NCBI GenBank assembly: GCA_012845835.1
Contig: JABAKD010000023.1
Location: 9,155,840-9,219,839 of the forward strand
DNA: 64,000 nucleotides
Direction of reading: 5' to 3'
DNA from: Undaria pinnatifida
Taxonomy: Eukaryota > Sar > Phaeophyceae > Laminariales > Alariaceae
The notes under the pieces are model-generated. The model worked only from the letters and a program-made list of their open reading frames with translations. It was not told the DNA's origin and did not search any database. Position numbers and translations under genes: made by a program. Below are positions 11,206-22,204 of the stretch, in pieces. Positions within the stretch are counted from its first letter, which is position 1. Each line of letters opens with the position of its first letter.

Positions 11206-11765
11206 CTGCCGCTCGACGTGCGAAACGCATCCTCATTGTCGGTGGGGGTATTAACTGCCGCCAGACGTGTGGACCGTAACATCAATTGTTAGTGGTACTG
11301 TAAAATAATTGTCGCTGGACGTGCGAACCGCAACCTCGTTGTTAGTGGTACTGTATAGGAACTGCTACTAGCCGTACGAACCGTGACATGAGGTGGTGAT
11401 GACGGTAGTAACTGCCGCTGGCCGCGCGACCCATGATCTCACTGTCAGTGGTGGTGGTATCTGCCGCTAGACGTGCGAACCGAAACCTCATTAATAATGA
11501 GGTAGTAACTGACGGTAAACGTGCGAACCGTAACCTCGTCGTTAGTGGTGGGATATTCTGCCGCTGGACGTGCGAACCGTAGCCTTGTGGTTTGTGTTAT
11601 CGCAGCAGTAACTGCCGCTAGGCGTCTGAACCGCAACCTGGTGGCGATCGGTGGTTGCAACTGCCGCTATACGTGCGAACCGCAACCTAATGTTCCCCGC
11701 GGTTCTGTTATCTGCCGCTGGACGTGCGAACGGCAACTTTGTTATGATTGATGTTGCGGTGGTGA
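11206..11765. repeat. ~50-bp minisatellite, about 11 units
   Basis: The unit core AACTGCCGCTGGACGTGCGA followed by ACCGCAACCT recurs about 11 times (near 11206, 11251, 11310, 11363, 11410, 11460, 11507, 11556, 11606, 11660 and 11711). The unit halves are unequal: the CGTGCGAACCG part is conserved while the GTTAGTGGTACTG spacer varies in length. Period is about 47-58 bp. Confidence 0.85.
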
Positions 11766-11769
11766 TCAT

Positions 11770-14700
11770 GGCTTAGGTGGTGATGGCCTTAGAAGGCTCC
11801 GTTGATGCCATTTTTTTTTTCTTTTTCTGTAGCCACTCTCTAGAACAGGGCAGGGGGGTGGCGGGGGAGGTCGGTTCATTTTTGCAGTAGTGTTGGAAAG
11901 TACTGTATCAAACAGCGTCCTTTCGTAAAGAACTGTGCTTTGCCTTTGTTTTTTCCTTTCTTGTAACCCTTTCACCGCTGACTGCAGTCGTAGGCCCTTC
12001 GTGGACACTAATACTTGGATTTTTCATGGAATCATTATCCAGTTTTTGGAGTACCATACGTAACCGTGAATGCTTGTCTTCCTGCACTCGTGTCGTTGGG
12101 GCTAAACAAATGTTGAATGACGATTGGACGTCATCTTTTGCGGTACACAGTTGTTAAACCTGCTATATTCATTCTGTCATTTCGACGAGACCTGGGCGGC
12201 GTTTTTATTTTCCGTTCGATTTCGGAGATTGTGCAGGCGTGGGGGAGAGGACATAAGCCAGGGTTAAGGATTTCGCGTAGTGATGAGTCTAGATGGAGTT
12301 CAATCGGGCGTTTTGACTGGGGGGTGCGTGGTATATATGTGTATGAACGCCGCAGGGGCTTGAACGGGGGAAATCGTCCAGATCTCGGACAGATCACGTG
12401 GTCTAGATCACCTGTCATCTAGATCACGTAGATAATATCGACGCTGTTTATGTCGATGTGATCCGGTGTGGAGAATCTGTGTTCAGAAAGCACAGCTCCT
12501 AACTAGAAAACATGGGCTAGGTGATGCCGATTGTACGGCCTCTGTCCGGAAACATGATGTAGGCCATGCTAGACACCTAAACTAGGGATCTATCTGCGCC
12601 TAAAGGTTAGGGTCTAGATGATCTATGCATAGATCGTGATCTGTCTTGAGGTGCGATTTGTTGGTACAAAAAAATGACGATTTCGGCATCGGTGCCATAA
12701 AGCAGCCCGGCTAGGGGGGCAGGGTGTATGCTCGAAATGCAAGACAGAAGGCGGAGATAGATGTACGGCACGCGCGGACAACATTATTACCTGGTGTGAT
12801 ACCCGTTTTGCTGTTTCTGCACGCGCTTCTCCCCGGGGGGTCAATGAAACCGCGCTAAATTGCCACTTGTTCGGTCGCTATGCACGGGTCCCAGTAGGGT
12901 TGCATAGATGGGATTGGCATGGGTATGGGTTTGGGGCGGGGGGTGTACACTTTCCATGCGTAGCGGTAGACCATAGACACTCGCATCCGTAGAATGCCGA
13001 GAAGGAGCACGCCGGGTTTTCGCCGTCCAGGTGGACGTCGCGTGCACCAATCGCGAAGCTCTGCGAGGTGTTCGGCGAGTCGCGTGAAGGGTAAGCTGCA
13101 TCCCTCTTAAGAACCACTTGTAAGGGGGCGAGGGGCGGGGGGCGTCTATTAATTGATGCTGTAATCGTTGGGTCCTTGGATGCCGGGGGGTGCGTCTATT
13201 AATTGATGGGGTTTATATGGGGTGGGGGGGGGCATTTGTTTTTGGATGGGATATACATGGGGTGGGGGGAGTAAACGAGGAGAGGGGGGGGGGGGGGGGC
13301 GTGCTTGAGGGGTACTACGCCATATCGGAACCGGTGCAACTCAGTATTTTATGCCCGAGCGGTAATTTGGCGTAAATTAAAAGATGAAAACAACGCGGCC
13401 CACCATACAGCAGTGTATCTGAACCATGGAGTATGCAAACAGCGGGGCGTGTATAAAAAAAAAGGCGTTTTTTCGCCGCTACGTTTTCGTTTATATGTTG
13501 CCGTCCGTTTCTAACATTTATTACTGCTGTTTTGACTTTTTTTGTCGTTTTTATTTTTTTGTTCTGTTTACCTAGTACCGGGTATATGTATGATGCGCTT
13601 CGTTTTTGTTTCTTTGGTTTGTCGATTTGGCTTCGCGGTGGGGCTGTGCGTGATGGTTGATCGAGCTACTGTCTGGTCTTCACGCTTAGGGGCATATGTG
13701 GCTATCGGCCAGCGATCAGCCGGTCGCTCTGGAGGCTGCCGCCTTGTTCGTTTCTTGGGGGATGGACGAAAATAGGAGGCGCGACAAGCATGTTCAAGAG
13801 ATTGCGTCGCCACCTTGCGTTCTTATATATACCAGTATATTTTGCTGGACTGTGAAGGGCAGCAGGGGGGCGTGACTAGCCCAAGAGAGATCGTCGGTTC
13901 GGTGTTGTGTCTCCCTGCGTGTTTTGTCTACCGTGACATGCCCAGGGAGAAACGAAAACCAGCGAGCCATCAATCGACCTGTTGGACGTACAGGCGGTCG
14001 GGTTGGCCCGCATCACGAACACAAACGGGGTGGAATTGGCAGGAGAAGGGACGGGCACCGACCACGTCTCTAGAAGAAGAGATCTCGCCGCTTGCATGGC
14101 TGGTTCGTGTTGCGAACGGAGTGGGAATATATGTCGGGAGGCGGCGATTTAGGCCTGGGACGGACGGTCATCTAGATGTCATACGCTTGTTCTAGTGTGG
14201 GATCTCGTAATATGGGTTACTCACGACGCCCAGAACTGCCGTCGTCTAAACGTGGCACACAAGTTTTTAGTGTGGAATCTTCTAACGTGTGACTGATAGC
14301 ACCCAAACGCGCCGCCTCCTGACATGTTTTTGAGTCGCGTAACACGGGGGGGGGGTGACAGGTATGTCTACGGGATGATGCCGCTTCCTACGCACGTGTG
14401 TATTTGAAGAGTGAGTTGAGTGCGTGAGTGAGTAATGCTTGGGAGGCGGTTCCTCTTTAGGGCATCCTGTGCCCCCTCCGTTTTTTTTTCTTCTTGTTGT
14501 TGCCATTTTGCGTGTTCTTGTTTTGTGAATCATAATGAAAACAGACACCTAAGCTGTGAGATCGAGATTTTCGTCGAACCTCATGTTTGTGATCTTCGTG
14601 TGGTACTCCGATCGCGCGTGCTTCTTTCATTTCTTGGCTTTGTGTTGTGTGTGTGTTTTTTGTTGTTGTTGGTGTTTTCACGTTTTGTGGTTGCGTACGT

Positions 14701-14940
14701 GTATTAACATTGGGTTTGCTTGACGCGTGGGCCTTGTTTATGTACGCTTTGTGGTAGTGCTTGCTTCCGTGTTGTGTTTCATTTGGTTTCTTTACTCTTG
14801 TCACGAATGCCAAGACAGGAATAATATAACCACATTTTTCTGAGGCTCCTCACTTCTGCTTTATACTTCGCCCAACAACACTTTCCAACAACAATTTCCA
14901 ACAACATTTTTTCTCAAGAAAATGCCACCCGGTGAACAGC
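11770..14940. other. no gene recognised
   Basis: This holds a G-rich block (13100-13300), a perfect 16-bp palindrome GATCTATGCATAGATC (12620-12635), repeated CTAGATCACG words (12390-12430), and T-rich sequence. The open frames at 12117-12422, 13815-14195 and 14435-14813 overlap on both strands and show no motif. A sequence near 14835 (TTTTTCTGAGGCTCCTCA) resembles part of the MITE family. Confidence 0.45.
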
Positions 14941-14946
14941 CCCATG

Positions 14947-15204
14947 GACGCGTCCTACGATAGAGGAATCACTTTTTCGTGTGAAATAGTTTCTGAAAGA
15001 CGGGGCTCCTTGACCCAAAGTTGTCGGAAATTATGGGCCATTTTTTTTTGCACGATTCTCGTTGTGTACCTAGGAACTGGGATGTTTTATTCGGTGGTAG
15101 CAGTATTGATTTTTCTCCAAATCAGATTTTGGGAGGGGTCTTAAGCTACCAAATCGAGGAACTTCAGAAAAAACGTGGTGCACCTCTATATTGTAGCAAG
15201 CGCC
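14947..15204 (-). mobile_element. MITE copy 3, reverse
   Basis: It is bounded by GACGCGTCCTACGATAGAGG and a degraded CACCTCTATATTGTAGCAAG. The interior carries the family landmarks in reverse order and complement (CGGGGCTCCTTGACCCAAAG, then GGGAGGGGTCTTAAGCT). It sits 126 bp from copy 4 in the opposite orientation. Confidence 0.8.
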
Positions 15205-15330
15205 GGCAGGGGTGCAGCAGATTCTAAGAGTTTCCTGAGCTCCTAATATTAGAATAAGCTCAATATCTCGCCCGAAACATGATTTCGAAGGCCTTACTTC
15301 GCGCAATCCGACCAACGCTTCTATGCCCTA

Positions 15331-15580
15331 GACGCGCGCTACGATAGATATGTGCACCACTTTTTTTTTTTCTAAAACTACTCCTCAATTGGGGAGCCTA
15401 GACCTCTCCCAAAAAATGATTTGGAAAAAAATAAACTGCTACCGGACAGAACAAAACTTGGCCTAGGTTCACAGCGTTGATCATGCATTTCGTTTTGCCC
15501 GTTCCCGACGATTTGGGGTCAAGGAGCCCCGTCATTTAATAACAAATTCGGAAGAAAGTGCTACCTCTCTCGTAGCACTC
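15331..15580 (+). mobile_element. MITE copy 4, forward
   Basis: The left end is GACGCGCGCTACGATAGATA and the right end GTGCTACCTCTCTCGTAGCA. Flanks CCTA and CCCA agree at three of four positions, consistent with a 4-bp target duplication. The interior has GACCTCTCCCAAAAAATGAT and GGGGTCAAGGAGCCCCGTCA as in copies 1 and 2. Confidence 0.8.
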
Positions 15581-15734
15581 ATCCCCAGTCCTAAGACAAA
15601 CATATATATATATACTCGTAAAAGTATAAGGACTAACCGGTCGTTCCTCACATCCGGAGGTCAACCGGCCAATAGTGGTTGGCCCAAAAACTGCAACCCC
15701 TACCTGGTCTCCTGCACTACTTGATTTTTGCGAG

Positions 15735-16625
15735 CAAGTTCATGAAAGTTTCCGTGGAAGCTTCTACCGTTTCCATGGAAGCTTCCACCGTTTCCATGGA
15801 AGCTTCCATAGCTTCCATGAAAGCTTCCGTCGCCTCCATGAAAGCTATCATGGAAGCAGTGGAAGCTTCCATGAAAGCGTTCATGGAAGAAATGGAAACT
15901 TTCATGGAAGAAATGGAAGCTTCCACGGAAAACAAATTCCGGAAGCTTAGCTTTCGCTTCCATGGAAGTACCTTCCACGAAAGCTTCCGTGGAAGCTCCC
16001 ATGGAAGTAGTAGTGGAAGATGCCGCGGAAGCCACTTCCATGGAAGCTTCCACAACGTCCACGAAAGCACTTCCACGGAATTTTACGTTTTACTTCCATG
16101 GAAGCTTCCGCAGCTCCCACAGAAGCTCAGCGGCTTCCACGGAAGCTTCCACGAAAGATTTTCTTGAAAGCTTTCGACGTAGCTTTCACGAAGTTGGAAG
16201 CTACTTGAAGGAATTTTACGTTTTACTTCCATGGAATCTTCCGCAGCTTCCACGACAACTCCTATGGAAACCTACTCCCATGGTGGAAGCAATTATTATT
16301 TTTTTTAAGTAATAACACATCTATAAAAGAGGTTTCCATTTTATTTAGACTATATGTCAAGTTGTCATGGAAGTAAAAATTAAACTTCCGAGCAAGTAGC
16401 TCCACGATAGCTTCCCCAAGCTCTTCCGTGAAAGCTGTTTTCATTGAAGCTGTCGCGTTTATTCCACGAAAGCTTTCTCCAGCGTTTCGACGGCAGCTTG
16501 CATGAAACCTTCTTTCGAATTTCTTCCATAGAGGTTTGGACGGAAGCTCGTGCAAGTTTTTTTTCACAAAAGCTACTTCCACGGGAGCTACTTTCATGAG
16601 CGTTTAGATGGGAGCTTCCATGAAA
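15735..16625. repeat. GGAAGCTTCC palindromic satellite, block 1
   Basis: A dense array of 9-15-bp units built on GAAGCTTCC with short linkers (ACG, ATG, ATA). It carries many AAGCTT hexamers and no fixed long period. The unit lacks stop codons in most frames, so long frames exist on both strands. It decays into AT-richer copies after about 16200. It is preceded by the non-repetitive leader at 15705-15757 that recurs at 16800 and, inverted, at 19444-19490. Confidence 0.85.
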
Positions 16626-16829
16626 GCTTCAATGAAGTTCACGCGGAAACAGCTTCCCGACTTCGGATGCTCGCGTTGAATCTGCCGTTCAAACTTCCGC
16701 ACATTTGACGGAAATGGGTCCCGATGTTCTTTTTGCGGACGTTTCCATGGTAGCAGCTTCCGTACCACATCTCCATCGCCGTCCTGAAGGGAGGAAGGTC
16801 GAGCCACCTGCACTATCTGCATTTTTGGT

Positions 16830-17375
16830 GGGAGCTCGTGAAAGCTTCCATGGAAGCTTCCACGGAAACAACTTCCTCGGAAGCTGCCATGAAAGCTTCC
16901 ACGGAAGCAACTTCCACGGAAGATTCCACGGAAGCAACTTTCACGGAAGCTTCCATAAAAGCTTCCACGGAAGCTTCCACGGAAAAAACTTGCACGAAAG
17001 CTTCCACGAAAGCATCCACGGAAGCTTCTACGGAGGAAATTTCCACGGAAACGTCCATGAAAGCTTCCACGGAAGCTTCCACGGAAGTAATTTCCACGCA
17101 AGCTTCCACAGAAGCAGCTTCCACGGAAGATTCCATGGAAGCAACTTCCACGGAAGATTCCGCGGAAGAAACTTCAACGGAAGCTTGCATGAAAGCTTCC
17201 ACGGAAGCTTCCACGGAAGCAACTTGCACGGAAGCTTCCACGAAAGCTTCCACGGAAGCAACGTCCACGGAAGCTTTCACGGAAGCAATTTCCACGGAAG
17301 CAACTTCCACGGAAGTTCCCATGAAAGCTTCCACGGAAGCAACTTCCACGGAAGCTCCCATGAAAGCTTTCACGG
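16830..17375. repeat. GGAAGCTTCC palindromic satellite, block 2
   Basis: This is the cleanest part of the array. It consists of units such as GGAAGCTTCCAC and GGAAGCAACTTCCAC with few mutations, giving frames translated as SFHGSFHGSNFHG, ASTEASTEATS or the reverse-strand equivalents. It is interrupted at 17376 by a DNA transposon and resumes at 18323. Confidence 0.85.
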
Positions 17376-17464
17376 TACAGTCAAACCCCGCTTAAAGACG
17401 CACTTCTTAAGTCAACTCCCCGCTATAAAGACGAAAAAAAAATCTGAACCAGGGTGCCCCGCAG

Positions 17465-17815
17465 ATGTACAAGTTTAAGGGGGGGTGTATTGTTTACGCT
17501 GCGGGGCCCCCCAAAAAATGGTGCAGCACACCTGTAGACTGCCAGAGAGCGGTCTGCTGCTGCTGCTGCTGCTGCTGCTGCGTGGACATGGATAGATTCC
17601 TTTCGTCTGCTGACGGTCCGTCTGCCTCCCACACGAAAGCGTGTGGTGAACCAACATGCAAGATGAAATCTGTCCCGGTCTCAGCGATTCACCAGTGCCC
17701 TTGCGGGCGAGCCATGCATGGGTTTTGTGGTGTGGGCATCGGAGACGAAGGCTACGGGCAGCAGAGAATGTGCACAGACTGCCAGAAGAGAGCAGGTTCT
17801 CTTGTTGTTGTCTAG
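17465..17815 (+). CDS. small Cys/His-rich putative zinc-binding protein inside the DNA transposon
   Basis: The frame is 116 codons from ATG 17465. The N-terminal half includes a poly-Cys run encoded by a CTG/TGC microsatellite, which may be non-functional. The C-terminal half has a regular pattern: ACGEPTC, then CPCGRAMHGFCG, then RMCTDCQ. This is C-x4-C-x13-C-x-C-x5-H-x2-C-x15-C-x2-C, the spacing expected of a cross-brace or treble-clef zinc finger. It is short, sits alone between the TIRs, and might be a remnant of a transposase DNA-binding domain or a captured host domain. A later start is possible at Met 43 (MDRFLSSADG). I do not recognise the family. Confidence 0.5.
   Translation: MYKFKGGCIVYAAGPPKKWCSTPVDCQRAVCCCCCCCCCVDMDRFLSSADGPSASHTKACGEPTCKMKSVPVSAIHQCPCGRAMHGFCGVGIGDEGYGQQRMCTDCQKRAGSLVVV
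17555..17580. repeat. CTG trinucleotide microsatellite
   Basis: About eight tandem CTG triplets, inside the DNA transposon. They encode the poly-Cys run in the frame of the Cys/His-rich ORF. Confidence 0.9.
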
Positions 17816-18322
17816 CGTTGTTTATCTTCACCGTTTTTCTGAGTTGATGTCCATCTGTGTCCTTATCAGGTAGGATTTGACATGTCAAAGTTGGAACAGA
17901 GGTGGTGAATGATATATCGGCGTGGTTTCCAACATGAGGACGAGAAGATAATAAGAAAAACACAGTCGACACCAACCGAGAGAGAGAGTTCACTGCAGTC
18001 ATAATAACCTTCATCCTGCAACATTGAACCCACTTCTCGGAGCATTTTATTTCGGGCGGTGGGGTGCGGCAACTACTGTATAAACTTGGTTTTTAAGTAC
18101 ATTCCACTTTCAACCACGGCAACGTTGTGACGGTCAGATTTGTGGATTCTCGTTTCGTTATAGTATACCTGCTGCAACGGCGCGTCTTTTGATGTATGTT
18201 ATGCCTCCATCGGCCCCGGGGATGGTGCGTTATCGTCCCCGGAATCTTAAAGACGATTCCCCGCGTTAAAGACGCCTTGAAAAAAAGTACCGATATGCGT
18301 CTTTAAGCGGGGTTTGACTGTA

Positions 18323-18522
18323 GCAACTTCCACGGAAGCTCCCATGAACGCTTCCACGGAAGCAACCTCCACAACTTCCACGGAAGCTTCCACGATAGCT
18401 TCCGCGGAAGCAAGTTCCACGGAAGCTTCAACGGAAGCTTCCATGGAAGCAACTTCCACGAAAACAACTTCCACGGAAGCTTCCATGAAAGTTTTCACGG
18501 AAGCTTCCACGGAAGCAACCAA
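18323..18522. repeat. GGAAGCTTCC palindromic satellite, block 3
   Basis: Direct continuation of block 2 on the far side of the DNA transposon, with the same units. It ends at the telomere-like tract. Confidence 0.85.
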
Positions 18523-18571
18523 TCCCTAACCCTGACCCTAACACAAACCCTAACCCTAACCCTAACCCTAG
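18523..18571. repeat. interstitial telomeric repeat (CCCTAA)n
   Basis: About 49 bp of CCCTAA units: two degenerate units, a break (ACACAAA), then four perfect units. CCCTAA reads as TTAGGG on the minus strand. Satellite lies immediately on both sides, so this is internal rather than a chromosome end. Confidence 0.85.
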
Positions 18572-19465
18572 GCTTTCACCGAAGTATCTTCCATGAAAGC
18601 TTCCATTACTTCCGAGAAAGCTTCCATTACTCTGATGGAAGCTTTCGTGGCAGGTTTCGTGGAAACTCCCGTGAAATTTACTCCCACGGAAGCTTTCAAA
18701 TTTCCCATATCTTCCACGGAAGCTGCGGAAGCTCTCATGAAAGCTTCCGTGGAAGTTACTTTCGTAGAAGCTTTCACATCTTGCATATCTTCCCGGGAAG
18801 CTTCCACGTAAGCTCTCATGAAGATTTACGTGGAAGTTACTTCCATGAAAGCTTCCACAACTTCCGCGAAAGCTTGTATTACATGGAAGCTTTCGTGGAA
18901 GCTTTCGTGGACGCTCCCGTGGAAGTTATTTCCGTGGAAGCTTTCATATCTTCCATATCTTCCGTGGAAGCTTCCACGAAAGCTTCCATGAAGACTTCGG
19001 TGGAAGTTACTTCCATGAAAGCTTCCATAACTTCCACAAAAGTTTTCATCTCTTCCATGAAAGCTTCCATGGAGGCTGTCGTGGGAGTTACTTCCGTGGA
19101 AGCTTTCGTGGAAGCTTTCGTGGAAGCTCCCGTGGAAGTTACGTCGGTGGAAGCTTTCATATCTTCCATATCTTCCATGGAAGGTTCCACGGAGGCTTCC
19201 ATGAAAGCTTCCGCGGAAGTTACTTCCATGAAATCTTCCAAAACGTCCGCGAAAACTTCCATTATTTCCATGGAAGCTTTCGTGGAAGCTTTCATGGAAG
19301 CTCCCGTGGAAGTTACTTCCGTGGAAGCTTGCATATCTTCCATATCTTTCATGGAAGCTTCCACCGAAGCTTCCATGGAAGCTTCCATAGCTTCCATATC
19401 TTCCATGGAAGCTTCCATGAAAGCGGTGAAAGCTTCCACGGAAGCTTTCATGAGCTTCCACGCAA
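18572..19465. repeat. GGAAGCTTCC palindromic satellite, block 4
   Basis: The same palindromic unit, here with a longer-range rhythm: a segment reading GAAGCTTTCATATCTTCCATATCTTCC recurs near 18930, 19150 and 19330 with ~200-bp spacing. It ends at the inverted leader (19444-19490). Long frames are open on both strands. Confidence 0.8.
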
Positions 19466-19490
19466 AATGCAAGTAGTGCCGCAGACCGGG

Positions 19491-22199
19491 AAGGTCCTTC
19501 AACCGAAGGTTCCGGAATCCACCATCCTTGGCCTACGCCATTGGAGGAAGTACGAGAAATTTCACGGACGCACTCCCGTGTTACCAGGTACCAAACACGC
19601 ACTCACGGCCCGACGCGCACGTCCTTCCACGGCAACTTTCATATCCGTTGTATTGCATGTACTGCAGTCTAAACCGACCAAGCGCGGTAGGGCGACGCCG
19701 TACTGGTAGTCGTCGCAGCTATGGTACCTGCGCAAGGGAATGAACTCATCGCCTAACGCGGGGTATGCAAAGAGAAGGGCACCGCATTTGATCGCAAAAT
19801 AAACGTACTTTCTACAAGGTTCCCATTCGGAGGAACAGTGACGCAAGAGGCTGATGAATTTGCATTTTGCACCCCCACGCATTCGCTCGTTTTCTAACGG
19901 TTGAGTATGCACCAATACTGCAATTCAATCTATTCGGGTGTATCGGTAATTAAGGTACTGCTGCGTAGGGACAGCCTTTAAAAATTATGCCGATGATGCT
20001 GTAGTAGCCTATGTGGTACTACTACTCTTCTGCGCAAAAATAAGTTCACCGAAGCTATTAATAGAGCAGCTGCGACGTTCATGTACCCGGCGTATAATAA
20101 GCATTCGGGGGCAGCTTTAAGTTGCTGTTTGTTGTTGTTCTCAGCATATTTGATGTGCGTACAACAGTCCGTCACTTACTACTACCAACCACTCATATCA
20201 AGCAGTCAACAACCATTATCCTGCGCACTGCTGGTGGTGTGTGAGATTAAGAAACAGTAGTGTACCCGTAAGAGAGTAGTACAGTTAAACACGGCGGTGA
20301 TGCCCGTCGGACATTTGCTTAAATTTTGAAGTTTCTCCGCGTGGCGTTCGCCGTTTTTATCAAGATTGAAATGTTTTATAGAAAAAAACTGAAAACCGTC
20401 AGCTGTGAGTACGACCGAATGAACGTATTTCCAGATTGTTTGGGGAGCACACCGACCGATGGGTAGCCGGCCATGCGCAACAATTAGCTGGCAAATTTTG
20501 ATGCGCGAACAGCCCTTTTTATTCACGTGAAACTGTAGCTGTGTCGGGTGATTCGGGTCATCGTGTGAGCGAGACTACACCTCGCACGGCCGCAACAACT
20601 CGAGAGGCGCAAATCCCGACCGCCGCACAGTACAGAATCATAGCAGAGCACTGGAAACCCTCCCGTGGTCCGCGTACTATGTATGTTAGACAAACTACAG
20701 CATCAGCTATACGTTTAGCAGCGCTTTTCTTGTGGAAAAAGCAAATAAAAACATATCGGAACAACAAACCATGCGACTTCGTGCAATGCCAAACAGCAGA
20801 GCTGTAACAGGCACAACACACGCATGCCAGGCAGAGACAACCGGGGCAGCAGAGCGAGCCACGGGTGTATGTATTTCATCCTTGGAGGAGCTTCGCCCCG
20901 ACGGGTACCGTTAGAGTCGGCCGAGGTAAGGGTTTGCCCGAGACCGCAATTCTGCCAGTCAGTAGTGCATTGACAGGCTGCCGGCTGCTGCGATGCATCT
21001 GGCACGAGCGAGGTTAACCATCAAACACAAATCGAACCGGATTCCGGTATCGGCACACCAAGAGAGACATACTGACCGACCATGGGTGGCAGAGCTCCAC
21101 ACAGGGGCATTCAGGTGGTGCGACACGAGAGGGCGGGAGCATTATTGTACTGTTGTTAGTGTTTTTCTGCACGCTGCACTGTGCTCTTTCTGCAGGCTGT
21201 AGCAGAGGTTCGAGGCAGACAGAGTTACTTGCGAGTGGTCATGCAAAAGGTGAAGGTTGGTAGGTCTGACGCATACTTGAAAAACATATGCAAGATGCAC
21301 CTTGTCCACCTCAATCTAAGACTTCAGCTGTTGCACAGAAGGATAGTAGCTGCGCCCGAACTTGCAACACAACACTAGCTGTGACGTTGAACATTATACG
21401 AACAGCCAACGAGCACGCACGAAGTCATATAGACCCGCGTCGAAATATGAAACGCCCGCCAGCAGGAAATAAACTATGAAAGGCCCGCCAGCTGGCACGG
21501 AAGCGTTAGTGGCCAGCCGCATCAAATTAGTACTTAGTTCAATCTTATCTGGTGATGGATTTCGTATATTTCGTGTTTAGTCTAATGTGCTCGATCGTGT
21601 GCGCTTTGTTAGGCTCCGGCCCCCCACCCGTGTGTAAGTGCGGATACTGTGCGGACAAAGCCCCTTGTTGATTTCGGCGTAATAGGTTGCCTCCAACATC
21701 ACGCCCCCCGCCCGCCACCGACGCCACCATACTAAAATCGAGGTCGTAATACCGACGATAATGGAAACGCAATGCTGCTAAGTATCTTTTTCTGAAATCT
21801 TCAAAGAAAACATCGGTGGAAGATACCCCCGTGCCGCTCCTGTCGTAAAAACGGAACGGAAGGAATTTTCTGTCACCTATTTTCTACACAGCAGCGCCCA
21901 AATGTGTTTCTATCAGACGCCTGACTTGCGCCAGCCACATATCACTGCCGTGTTGTGAATACCGTGACGAGAGTGTGGGTCAGAGCGCCTCATCGGCGCG
22001 ACCCGTTGACATTCCAAGGCGCAGTTGCTCGTTTCGTCCATCGGTGTCTGTCGCAGACGAGAAATCTTGCCGTCTCGAACGATCATTTCGCCTGTAGTTT
22101 CTCTGGCCGATTTGGCCGCACAAGTGACCACAGTGGTTTATTCGCTTTTGTTTTTCAACTTTGGAATTTGTTTGTTGAACATCTGTGGCCATGCGTGAA
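19491..22199. other. no gene recognised
   Basis: Short overlapping frames only (20541-20807, 20558-20821, 21181-21378, 21955-22242). None carries a motif I recognise and none is splice-consistent by eye. This is the sequence into which the copia element at 22205 inserted. Confidence 0.4.
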
Positions 22200-22204
22200 C
22201 CACG

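Larger units (their letters stand above)
17378..18320 (+). mobile_element. Tc1/mariner-pogo-like DNA transposon, non-autonomous, inserted in the satellite
   Basis: The 943-bp element has 25-bp perfect terminal inverted repeats starting CAGTCAAACCCCGCTTAAAG and is flanked on both sides by TA (17376-17377 and 18321-18322), the target duplication of the Tc1/mariner/pogo superfamily. Subterminal AAAGACG words recur at both ends (near 17392, 17429, 18249 and 18266), as expected for transposase-binding repeats. No DDE transposase frame is present; the only notable frame is the Cys/His-rich ORF at 17465-17815. Satellite sequence continues on both sides, so the insertion is younger than the array. 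Confidence 0.85.

Noticed and set aside
16705-17478. A 257-codon His/Phe/Ser/Gly-rich protein gene
   Set aside because: The frame is the translation of the GGAAGCTTCC satellite, which lacks stops in most frames on both strands. Several equally long frames overlap it, so length is no evidence of coding.
17378-18320. An autonomous transposon
   Set aside because: At 943 bp with no DDE/DDD transposase frame it cannot encode its own transposition.
15705-19465. A CRISPR array in the AAGCTT repeats
   Set aside because: Units are contiguous, 9-15 bp, palindromic and without unique spacers, and the context is eukaryotic.
18826-19602. A 258-codon minus-strand gene
   Set aside because: Same reason: it is satellite translation, and the plus strand is open over the same stretch (18781-19476).
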